64,000 bases of DNA. It comes from Artemia franciscana (lineage: Eukaryota; Arthropoda; Branchiopoda; Anostraca; Artemiidae). Made by a program: the position numbers and the translations under genes. Position 1 is the stretch's first letter; each line of letters begins with the position of its first letter. A model generated the notes under the pieces. The model had not been told where the DNA came from. It searched no databases and was given only the letters and a program-made list of their open reading frames with translations. The stretch is from assembly GCF_032884065.1 (NCBI RefSeq), contig NW_027062922.1, forward strand, positions 1 to 64,000. Direction: 5' to 3'. Positions 1-9,005 of this stretch are shown piece after piece.

Positions 1-720
1 CAGTTGTCACATTTTGTCGCGTCACCTTTCTTAAAAAGTTTGATGAGCGTACATTTTATCCAATCATCGGGTACTTTTTCGGACTTCCAAATGCTAGCAA
101 AGAGTGTCAGCCACACAGTCATACAGACGCTGAGTGATGCTTTTATCATCTCAGCTGATATCCTGTCTGTACCTGCAGCTCTACCATTTTTCAGCTTGCA
201 GGCTGCTTGACTGATTTCTACATCAGACGGTTCTTCGGTGCTGATTTGGAGGTTCAAACAGGGGGTTACGGGGATGTCAGGCGGATCCAGAGGGTTGGGT
301 CTTTTCAGAACCTTTTCGAAATGCTAGGCTCATACTTTGGCGATTTCCGATGGGTCTGTGACAGTTTTGCCATTCGTATTCTTTACTGGTCCGTATACGT
401 TTCGGCTTTTCCCAAAGATTTCGTTAGTAATCTTGTATACGGCTATGGAGTCACCTCTTTTTGCCGCTTCCTCCACCATGGCAGCTTCTTCCTCCAGAAC
501 ATTGCGCTTGTCCCCCCTTGCACTTCTTTTGACTAGTTTATCCAGATCTCTGTAGAGTTGGTTCCTCAGGACTGTGTCGTTGTATTCACCACCATTATGA
601 AGATGCTTTTTTAGGTTGCGTCGGTCACCACTCAGGTTCCATGTCCTCTCGGATAACTATTGGTCTTTGGGCCTCCTGGCATACCCAACCGGAGCAGCAG
701 CCGTTTGGCTGTCAATCTAG
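1..720 (-). pseudogene. LINE reverse transcriptase fragment (family B), cut by the window edge
   Basis: The reverse strand reads as the linker and first part of a non-LTR retrotransposon reverse transcriptase. Going leftwards from about 600 it holds a basic coiled segment (LYRDLDKLVKRSARGDKRN), then ITNEIFGKSRNVYGPVKN, then LKNGRAAGTDRISAEMIK and WKSEKVPDDWIKCTLIKLF, ending with KKGDATKCDN at the window edge. The pattern of GTD-I-AEM-IKA followed by P-DW and KKGD is typical of animal LINE RT fingers. Two in-frame stops, at 324-326 and 330-332, break an otherwise open frame, so this copy is dead. The catalytic palm lies outside the window. I cannot fix the clade; an RTE- or Jockey-like element is likely. 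Fragments at 30.6-31.4 kb and 50.0-50.5 kb look like later parts of the same family. Confidence 0.85.
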
Positions 721-769
721 AAATCAAGCGAAATTTGCATATTTATCTATTTGGCTAAAAGGCTTTCCC

Positions 770-2040
770 ATAGTTTTGATCGAATGATTTCACGAAAAAA
801 AGAGGGGAAGGAGGCCATTTGCTCTCAAATTTTTTAGTACTTAAAAAGGCAACTAGAACTTTTAGTTTTTACAAACGTTTTCATTAGTAAAAGATATACT
901 TAACTTACGAATTAGCTTACGTAACAAACTTCTATGTTCGTATTTTTCTATTACGTATATGAGAAGGTTCGCCCACTTGTCAATACCTCGTCAATAACTC
1001 TTTCCATTAAAGCTTAAATTTTGTCCCCTGAATCACCAAGACTGTAGAATAAATAGTTGAAATTACTAAAAACCCTTTAGCGTAAAGAGTGAGGTATTAG
1101 GAGGAGGTGAACCCCTTACATGCGTAATTTGTTCTGTTCGTTTTAAGTTTTAATGCTACTCCATACTTCCAGTTGAAAAAAAAACTTTTTCATATTTATT
1201 TTATTATTGTTTTTTTAAATAATGCTAGAAAATGCTGCGCCCTATTTATGGAAATCTTCTTCCCCCTTGACAAATTCCTCCATGAAAAATTTCCCTCACA
1301 TAGCCCCCTCTTCTCAACACCCTCCCCCCCTCCGAACCCAAAAATACCCCTGAAAACGTCTCTACATTTCCCAATGACCATTAATATATGCAAACACTGG
1401 TCAAAATTTGCATCTTGCAGCCCCTCCCATGGGGACTGTGGGGGAGTAAGTCGTCCCCAAAGACATAGTTATAAGGTCTTTTGACTATGTTGAATAAAAT
1501 GGCTATCTCAGAATTTTGATCCGACTACTTTGGGAAAAAATGAGCGTGGGAGGGGGCCTAGGTCCCACCGATTTTTTGGTCACTTAAAGGGAACTAGAAC
1601 TTTTCCTTTTCTTTCGAATGAGCCCTCTTGCCAAACTAGGTCGATACGGTCAACCCTGGTAAAAAGAAAAAAACAAACAAACATACAGATAAACACGCAT
1701 CCGCGATTTGTCATCTGGCAAAAAATACAAAATTCCACATTTTTGTAGATAGGATCTTGGAACTAGTACAATAGGGTTTTCTGATACGGTGAATCTGATG
1801 GTGTGATTTTCATTAAGATTCTTTGACTTTTAGGGAGTGTTTCTCCCTATTTTCTAAAATAGGGCAGATTTTCTCAGCTTTTGATGGGTAAAACTAAACT
1901 TGATGAAACTTACATATATAAAATCAGCATTTAAATGCAATTCCTTTGATGTAAGTATTGGTATCAAATTTCGTTTTTTAGTGTTTTGGTTACTATTGAG
2001 CCGGGTCACTCCTTACTACAGTTCGTTACAACGAATAGTT
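770..2040. repeat. Dispersed repeat R1, copy A
   Basis: About 1.27 kb that matches 41955-43236 in the same orientation along its whole length, with moderate divergence. No coding potential is visible. It contains an internal duplication: the stretch around 765-860 (ATAGTTTTGATC, then AAATTTTTTAGTACTTAAA, then AACTAGAACTTTTAG) recurs in altered form at about 1500-1600. The right end carries a small hairpin (CAGTTCGT stem, intact in copy B) just after GTCACTCCTTACT. Partial copies lie at 5207-5575, 28180-28543, about 29540-29800 and 49755-49795. It could be a non-autonomous DNA element or a fragment of something larger; no terminal inverted repeats were found. Confidence 0.75.
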
Positions 2041-2044
2041 TGAT

Positions 2045-3060
2045 ATCGCTCCTTACTTTCAGTTTAAAAAACTAGTTTTTTATTGAATTGATGGAAGAGG
2101 TGGTTGTGTAAGCTTCTTAGGTGACTCAAATAATAAGAAATTGAGGTTTGTTCTTTTCTCTTTAAGATTCGAGCTTGATTAGGTGACAACTAGCCCCCTT
2201 GAACAACTAACCCCCTTAATCCCTTTCTTAAAAATTTGTCTCATAAGTAAAATCAATTGGTCATATTTAAAAAAAGATCATTCAACGCAAACTCTAAGGC
2301 TTGCAAACTCTCCAGAGCCCAGAAAGAAGCTTTTATTGAAGTAGTGGTCATATAAACTTCATATGTTGCTCATTCAATTAAAAATTTGAAAATTTGGCTC
2401 CTTAGAGACTGAAGGGTAACAAACCGTCCTTGCCTTCTTTTCTCAAACTCCACTTGATCGAATTGTTTTGATCACCTTTTGGCTCAAAAAAGTTTAAAAA
2501 TCAGATAAATAAAACTTGGGGCTCACCACAATCCTCTAGAGTCAAAACAAGTGTTGTAAGTTATACCCTGAGATATAAAAGGTTTTAAGTGAGGGTTTCT
2601 AAAATAGTTCAAAGATCACCTAAGTCCGGCCCCTACCCATAGAAAAAAAGGTTATAAATAATTTATTATTCCAAAATCTAAGGCAGCTGACCCCTGTAAT
2701 TCCATACCCTAACTCTCTTCCCCACCTTCTGAGAAACTATCAATAATAAATTATGGGAGCTGAATCCTAGTCCTCTCTCTATAGCTTGACCCAAACAAAC
2801 AAAATAGTAACGAAGTCTTATTTAAAAATATGGGAGTTGCCCCCCTAGCCCCCTCTATGGTTTTTCCCCCGGCAAAAACCATTAAAGATTATTATTCCGA
2901 AAATTATGTAAGTTGACCTTGGTACTTCCTCCATGCATCCCCTCCAAAAGAAACTTATCAGCTATTTCCTATCCCGAAACTCATCAGAAGTGGTCTCTAA
3001 CCCTATCCTTATGATCTACTCAACCCAAGAATAAAATTACTTATTGACAATGATTTACTT
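2045..3060. other. Non-coding stretch, no gene seen
   Basis: No convincing reading frame on either strand. The text has a repetitive feel: phrases such as TATGGGAG-TG and ATTATTCC recur with variations around 2660-2900. This suggests an old dispersed repeat, but no second copy was located in the window. Confidence 0.4.
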
Positions 3061-3287
3061 CAAAAAACATTGGAACTGATGACTGATCCTCCACGGCCCA
3101 ATCCTTCCCCCCTCCAAAAAAAGATTTTTTTGACGATATATTATTCCAAAGATTTTGGAGCTGAGAGATACAGAGAGATAAACAGAGAGAGACAGATGAC
3201 TAGCCATGACTTGATGCCCACAACTATTATCTCTATTTTCTTTTTTGTTTATAAGATGGAGAGACAGGTGAACAGCCTTTCAGACGA

Positions 3288-3293
3288 GCAGAC

Positions 3294-3364
<71 letters not shown>

Positions 3365-3425
3365 GTGAGAGAGAGAGAGAGAAAGAGAGCGAGAAAGAGA
3401 GATAGAGAGAGAGAGGGAAAGACAG
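3288..3425. repeat. (GA)n microsatellite with degenerate tail
   Basis: A nearly pure AG run from about 3296 to 3360, followed by interrupted GA units to about 3420. The flanks (3180-3200 and 3440-3520) are also GA- or CT-biased. Long open frames here in several phases are artefacts of the dinucleotide repeat. Confidence 0.95.
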
Positions 3426-3574
3426 AGGCCTATCGCTCTTTCTCTGTCTGTATCTCTCTCTATGGGTATCACTCTCTGTATGTCTATCTTTCTGGGTATC
3501 TCTCAATGTGGATTGTTTGTCTGAGTCTATACACAGAAAGAGAGTTTCTATGCTTGTATGTGTTTTTTTTCTCA

Positions 3575-3811
<237 letters not shown>

Positions 3812-3906
3812 TATATATATTATTTTTTCTTTTCTTTTCTTATATATAATATATAATTTTAATTTTTAATTAATATATAATTTTCTTATATTTTCCTTTT
3901 TTTTCT

Positions 3907-3908
<2 letters not shown>

Positions 3909-3992
<84 letters not shown>
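3909..3992. repeat. (TA)n microsatellite, 5' flank of Helitron H2
   Basis: A TA run that ends in AAA immediately before the TC dinucleotide that opens Helitron H2. Confidence 0.95.
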
Positions 3993-3993
<1 letters not shown>

Positions 3994-4839
3994 CTATATA
4001 TATATATAAATAATTTGTCTGTCTGTCTGTGGATCAGGTGACGTCATGTTTCTGTGTCCACTGACGTCATGAAATTAGTTGTCGTCATTTTTGCTATGAC
4101 GGTGACGTCATTAATGGTATTTAAGACATGCGTTCACGGAAAAGTGTTTAATTGTAAAATGACTGAAGAACCTACAATGGCAACAGCCGAGAAAGCTGCT
4201 CAAAGAGTCTATGCCAAAAAACTTGCTGCTGATAGAGAAAATAAGAAAAGAAAGTGTAAGACCGACACAGAGGGAATATAAATGATGACCAGGAACCTCA
4301 AAGAAAAATTACAGACTGGGACACCCGGACACAAATCACGACCGGGAACATAAATGACGACCGGGACGCAGAGACACAACTACAACGGGGACGCCGGGGG
4401 CACAGGCGGGATATATAATTGACGACTGAGACACAGGGATTGTTTGAATAGAAATTAAAGACTGGGACACTGGGACACAAATGACGACCGGGACACTGGG
4501 ACACAGGGAATATAAATGACGACCGGGACACTCAAAGAGAAAATACAAACTGGGACACCAGGACACAAATGACGACCGGGACACAGGGAATATAAATGCT
4601 ATTTATATGCACAGACAATGGGACAGCGAAGAATGTTGTATATTCGCATGTTTTACGTAGTTAAAAAAATATATTTATATCTATCTCTATTCACAGGTGG
4701 GACACAGGGACACAGCTACAATGGCGCGTAACTAATATGGCGCGTAACGACTTACGCGCGCGGGGGGGCTTGGGGGGGAGCGCGAAGCGCCCCACCAACT
4801 AGGTGTTGGGGTGGCGCGAAGCGCCACCCAAACAGCTCG
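3993..4839 (+). mobile_element. Non-autonomous Helitron (H2), 847 bp, both ends present
   Basis: It opens with TC (TCTATATATATA) and continues into the same 5' region as the large Helitron at 15926-20939: GTCTGTCTG repeats, three TGACGTCA palindromes (4039, 4062, 4103) and the first codons of its protein (about 4160-4280, with AQRVYAKKLAADRE). After that the coding region is gone. It is replaced by a minisatellite (about 4290-4590), then the Helitron 3' region with ACTTACGCGCGCG and a perfect 9-bp terminal hairpin (4809-4817 with 4821-4829, loop GAA), ending CTCG at 4836-4839. The known Helitron layout is 5' TC and a 3' hairpin followed by CTRR; the last base pair here is a variant. It is clearly a deletion derivative mobilised in trans, if at all. 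Confidence 0.85.
4285..4600. repeat. Minisatellite inside Helitron H2
   Basis: Imperfect tandem units built from GACGACCGGGACAC, CGGGACACAAATGACGACC and GGGAATATAAATGACG. The same units recur inside the next Helitron at about 4965-5140, so the array belongs to the element and not to the flank. The large autonomous Helitron copy lacks it. Confidence 0.8.
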
Positions 4840-5206
4840 TATATCTATATATATAAATAAGATGTTTGTGTGTGTGTCGACTGACGTCATCATAAGGATT
4901 GAGCTGTATGTCATCATGAAGTTGTTTGTCGACTGTCGTCATGTGTGTCAACTGATGAAATCACAGAACGAGACACCGGGACACAAATGACGACCGGGAC
5001 ACCGGGACGCAGGGAATATAAATGACGACCGAGACACTCAAAGAGAAATTACAGTTTGGGACACCGGGACACAAATCACAACCGGGACACAGGGGATATA
5101 TATGACGACCGGGACACAGGGACACAACTACAATGGTCTATAACTAATATTGTACGTAGCGACTTACGCGCGCGGTGGGGGGGGGGGGGGGTTTGGGGCA
5201 ATTAGT

Positions 5207-5575
5207 GTTAGGACTAATAGTTCAATATGATTATCACTGAGAAAAAAGCCAAACAAGCATCAACTATTTTACTTTTCACAAAAATAAAAATTCTACATTT
5301 TTACACATAGAAGATTGAAATCTTTACATTATTGTTTTCTTATGCGGTGAATCTGATGCTTTGATTCATTAAATTTCTTTAACTCCTAAGGTTTGCTTAC
5401 ACCCTTCTTCTAAAATGGTGTAGTTTGTATCAACCTCTATGCATTTTATTTGTAAAAACAAAGTTAATGAAATTTAAATACTTGCCATATGTATAATTAA
5501 ATTCTCGTTACAAATTTATCGATATCAGATTCAGTTTCTTACAGTTTTAGTCTATTTTGAGAGGTACCCGGGAGT
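5207..5575. repeat. R1 right-end fragment fused to a LINE 3' end
   Basis: The stretch shares the order GTTTTCTTATGCGGTGAAT, TTCTAAAAT, AAAATGCA-like and TTTTAGTCTATTTTGAG blocks with the right part of R1 (about 1770-2010). It matches 28180-28543 in reverse orientation far more closely. In both places it joins LINE 3' sequence at the same junction (GAGTAATAAAAA). Confidence 0.75.
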
Positions 5576-7617
5576 AATAAAAAATGAGAAAGAGATATGA
5601 ACTATGTATATATGTTTGTATGTATATATTTATTTCCCATCAAAAGAAACAGATGGAGTATAAGATAAAAAAGGCAAAAAAAAAAACTACAACAGAATAC
5701 ACAAACACAAGAGAAATAAAAAACTAATTTATATCTATCTACAAAAAAAAACCTATTGCCTCAAAAAATTGTTCATGGATGAGTAACAATATTAAAGTTA
5801 TATCTGGCAATCTGGGCTATGATGGCTTCATTAGGGTCGATAGTCCCATACCGACTTGTCACAATACGGTTACTTGTCCATGGTGTTAGCCGTAAGAGGT
5901 ACATCGTATATTTATAATATGTGGATCGCAATTCTTTCTAATCTTCTTTTCGGAATATCCTCCAAGAGGGACTTAAATAGAAATAATGGGGTAGTGCCAT
6001 TGCATTGTAAACTACAAATCAAATAACGCTTATAAACTTATAATCAAAGTGACGCTTATAAACTACAACGCGGCTATACGTTTTCGCAGATGACTCTTCA
6101 AAAGTTGACGTGTTTCTAGCATAGACCGAACAATAGGGATCCCCAAATGAAATATTGTTCGGCAAGCCAAACAGTAGCTTTATCTAGCCTAACATCAACA
6201 GCAGACCCTTTAATAGCATTAAGAAAACATCACTTCTGATCTCTCCTAATTAAATTGAAGACTTATTTTTCCATATTCTATTTGAAACTGCATAAAATTC
6301 TCCTCTAAACCGTGAAAAAGGCGGCTCAAATTAAGTGCATCGTCAACATAGCTTATTAACAATAGACCAGTCCCTGTCAGTATGTATGTCCAATTTGACT
6401 TAGATTGCGGTTGAACGATGCTGCTGTTAAATGCAGTATGGGAAGTCAAAGCACTCTGCCGTATACCTTTTCTAGCGGGAAGCACCGGCTCTTAAATGTT
6501 GATGCAAATCATATAAAGGGTTTAACATAAATGGGTCAACACCTTCTAGGGCCATATCTAAAGTAATCTACTCATGAATAAGTAGATCGAAAGCCATTCT
6601 GACACCACGCACAGCAAAGGCTAACCTCTCATCACTTTTCTCGGCATCTATCAAGGCTGAAACAAGAACAGAAAGAGTGTGGAAAAATTCTAAACTAGGC
6701 TGAAAACCGAATTGATGGTCTGGAACTGTGCATTTTGACGGCAATTCATCAACAATAAGTGCCTCAAATAGCTTACAGAAAACTGTAGCCACAGTTATAG
6801 TTGGAATGACGAGCACTGGCAAAGTTGCTTTCCGTTTTCAGGCATAGGTGTTACTATTCCTATTGAAAATTAATCAGGCACACTATCCTGGCTACAAATC
6901 ATTTGAAAAAGAAGGGCAAAGTGCTCAAGGAACATCTCGCTACAAAACAGCAGGTGCAGAACTGACATACCATCACAAACCCTCTATTTATTTTTTTTAG
7001 TTTTCCAATAGCAGTACGGATAGAAAACCTCATAATTATAACACCCGGACTGTTTTCTTCTCACTTACGTGAGAAAAAATCGTCCAGTTTCGCACCGAAG
7101 CTTTTTTGCTGGTGGATACTAGGAGCCAAAAATTCATTTTTATAATGCTGAACCCAATTAACTCGAGATATTGAGGTCATTGTTACATGAGATCTTTATT
7201 TAAACAATTAAGACCAAAGTTTATTCGGAAGGGTAAGGACTGTCTGCGATGAAGAACGAATAATTGTACTGCTGTGTAGTGAAATTTCCTTCGTAAATTT
7301 ACGTTTACTATGAATTCGAAGCTTATTAACCCAATCGTCTCTTGGACAGCCAGTCTCACACCAAACCGAAAGCCAAAATTTTGCCAAATTAAATGCGTTT
7401 TGTAGATTAACATTATTAACCCAATCCTCTCTTGCAAAGCCAGTCTCACACCAAACCGAAAGCCAAAATTTTGCCAAATTACATGCGTTTTGTAGATTAG
7501 CATTTGCGGACCAGCCTGGTACTTCAGTATCAGGCTACACCTGGCTAGATGGTACAACTGACTATTCAGTGAAACGTAATGGGTACACAAGCTCACTCCA
7601 ATAAATTTTCAACCGAA
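5576..7617 (-). pseudogene. Reverse-strand LINE fragment (family A), RT part, degenerate
   Basis: On the reverse strand this corresponds to the main LINE at 7.8-12.07 kb from the end of the endonuclease linker to the 3' UTR. Recognisable blocks are AKFWLSVW (about 7350-7480), PTITVATVFCKLFEALIVDE and DHQFGFQPS (about 6710-6810), the finger/palm region, and an altered catalytic box YVDD (YADD in the main copy) near 6345. The PPWT-SNRIVTSRYG region lies near 5850-5900. Stops and frameshifts are frequent. An internal deletion before KGIRQ is shared with the copy at 25.95-28.19 kb but not with the main LINE. The 3' side joins an R1 fragment, and the 5' side is cut exactly at Helitron H3 sequence. 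Confidence 0.85.
7325..7500 (-). repeat. 87-bp tandem duplication inside the LINE fragment
   Basis: Two adjacent in-frame copies of a 29-codon block, each starting NVNLQNAFNLAKFWLSVW and ending DWVN. The main LINE (about 10005-10090) and the third copy (about 26390-26470) have a single unit, so the duplication arose in this copy. Confidence 0.9.
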
Positions 7618-7683
7618 CCCGTTGGGGGCGCAAAGCACCCCCACCAACTAGGTGTTGGGATGGCACGAACCACCCCAACAGCT

Positions 7684-7685
<2 letters not shown>

Positions 7686-7756
<71 letters not shown>
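7686..7756. repeat. (TA)n microsatellite, 3' flank of Helitron H3
   Basis: A pure TA run of about 70 bases that starts directly after the Helitron terminal CTTG. Confidence 0.97.
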
Positions 7757-7757
<1 letters not shown>

Positions 7758-7817
7758 AAAAAATCATACAAAAAATATATCATACAAAAAAAGAAAGACA
7801 GAAGGAAAAACGGATTT

Positions 7818-9005
7818 GTTTGTTTTGCTAATTAATGAATTATCTGACGTTGAGTCTGGATCTGTGTGTGAACTGGATTCATTTCATGGGATGCATCTAA
7901 TAGACTAGTACATAACGCTATATTAAATTTTGCCGTGCGGGCGAAATCAAAAGGTAATGCAAATGCCGATATTATCAAAACTTCTTGCGATTTTTTCGCC
8001 GACGATTTGGTGAGCGAAGCGAAGAAAACAATTTGGTCTGTGGCGAATTATGCTACTCGACCAAGTGAAAGGCTGAAAGTTGCTGATACATTTGCAGACA
8101 TTTTGAAAGTTTTAGACTACTGTGATAAGAATTCAGTGGAACTGCCGAAGTTTGTTATATACGAACCGGACGAAGTCCCCACAATTCCTGGCGAGGCTAG
8201 CGCTACGTTAACCCGCAAGGTAAATGATTTATGTCTAGAATTTAAGAATTTTGTGTCTATGGCTAAAGTACAGAGCCTATGCTGCCCTTCAGCGAGTAAT
8301 GTCCCAGGCCCCACCAATCCTGAAATAGTCAATCCCCAGACATCCTATGCCGTTGTTCTTAAAATGCCAAAGTCTCTTGATAATCCCATTGCTCGCAAAC
8401 AGTTTTTGGATACCATCTGCCCCAACTCAGCCGAAATAAGTGAGCTAAAAAAGGTGAGACAGGACTGGAAATTATTCGTCAAGTCCAAATCTTCTGCTGA
8501 AAAGATCGTTTAGAAAATGAAAGTTAGTAAGCCTGAGGTCTCTGCCATGCTCAAAGAGAAAATGTTTATTGCTGTTTTGAAAAAGGTTCCACCTAGTATG
8601 ACCCAGACTGATATAGAATCCCTTGTTCCATGTGTATTAAAAGCAATAAAAATCGGTAGCTTTGAGCGCTCCAAAGTGTTCAAGCTGTATTTCGGGACCA
8701 GTAAGGATCTCGAAGACTTTCTTGCAGTCTCAGTCCGAATCGGTTACGAGAAGCTGCCTGCTGAAGAATTCAAATTTCTCCAAAAAAGATGTTATTCGTG
8801 CCATAGAGTTGGTCACTTAGCGACTAATTGCGTATTGACGCCTATATGTGGTCGTTGTGGTGCTTCTGATCACACATCCACGAAGGATAATTTGTGCACT
8901 AAAGATATGTACTGCATTATATGCAAAAAGAAAGGCCATACATGCTATAACATAAGATGTCCGGCTAATAAAGCGATAATCAATATGAATTCCCTACCAA
9001 AATGA
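7818..9005 (+). pseudogene. LINE (family A) ORF1, zinc-knuckle nucleocapsid-like protein, one nonsense codon
   Basis: ORF1 of the main LINE. The long frame runs from about 7912 to the TGA at 9003-9005 and is interrupted by one TAG at 8511-8513; the frame is unchanged across it. A coherent N-terminal stretch from about 7818 (LFVLLINELSDVESG) sits in another frame and ends at 7908, so a frameshift probably separates the true start. No ATG opens the main frame. The C-terminal third holds three CCHC zinc knuckles (CYSCHRVGHLATNC at about 8800-8840, then CGRCGASDH-C, then CIICKKKGH-C). In LINEs of the Jockey/R1/I groups such ORF1 proteins bind element RNA and form the ribonucleoprotein; that role is inferred here from the knuckles and position. 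The stop overlaps the ORF2 start. Confidence 0.85.

Larger units (their letters stand above)
4844..7685 (+). mobile_element. Helitron H3 split by a 2.4-kb foreign segment
   Basis: A Helitron 5' end (TCTATATATATAAATAA, then a TGACGTCA at about 4883 and degraded repeats) starts four bases after H2 ends. The element's body with its minisatellite runs to the G-rich subterminal tract, where it stops at about 5202 (ACTTACGCGCGCGG then a long G run and TTTGGGG). The expected continuation, GGGGGCGCAAAGCACCCCC, CCAACTAGG, a decayed hairpin and CTTG, appears only at 7621-7685 and is followed by a TA microsatellite. The material between (5207-7617) is an R1 fragment plus a reverse-strand LINE fragment. 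The parsimonious reading is one Helitron with an inserted or captured segment. The alternative is two independent broken Helitron ends. Confidence 0.65.

Noticed and set aside
4285..4584. Reverse-strand frames with MSRSSF and CPGRHLC repeats
   Set aside because: They are translations of the Helitron minisatellite and have no recognisable family.
3993..4839. Simple microsatellite-rich intergenic sequence
   Set aside because: TC start, leader palindromes, N-terminal codons, terminal hairpin and CTCG end match the large Helitron at both ends, so a Helitron derivative is the better call.
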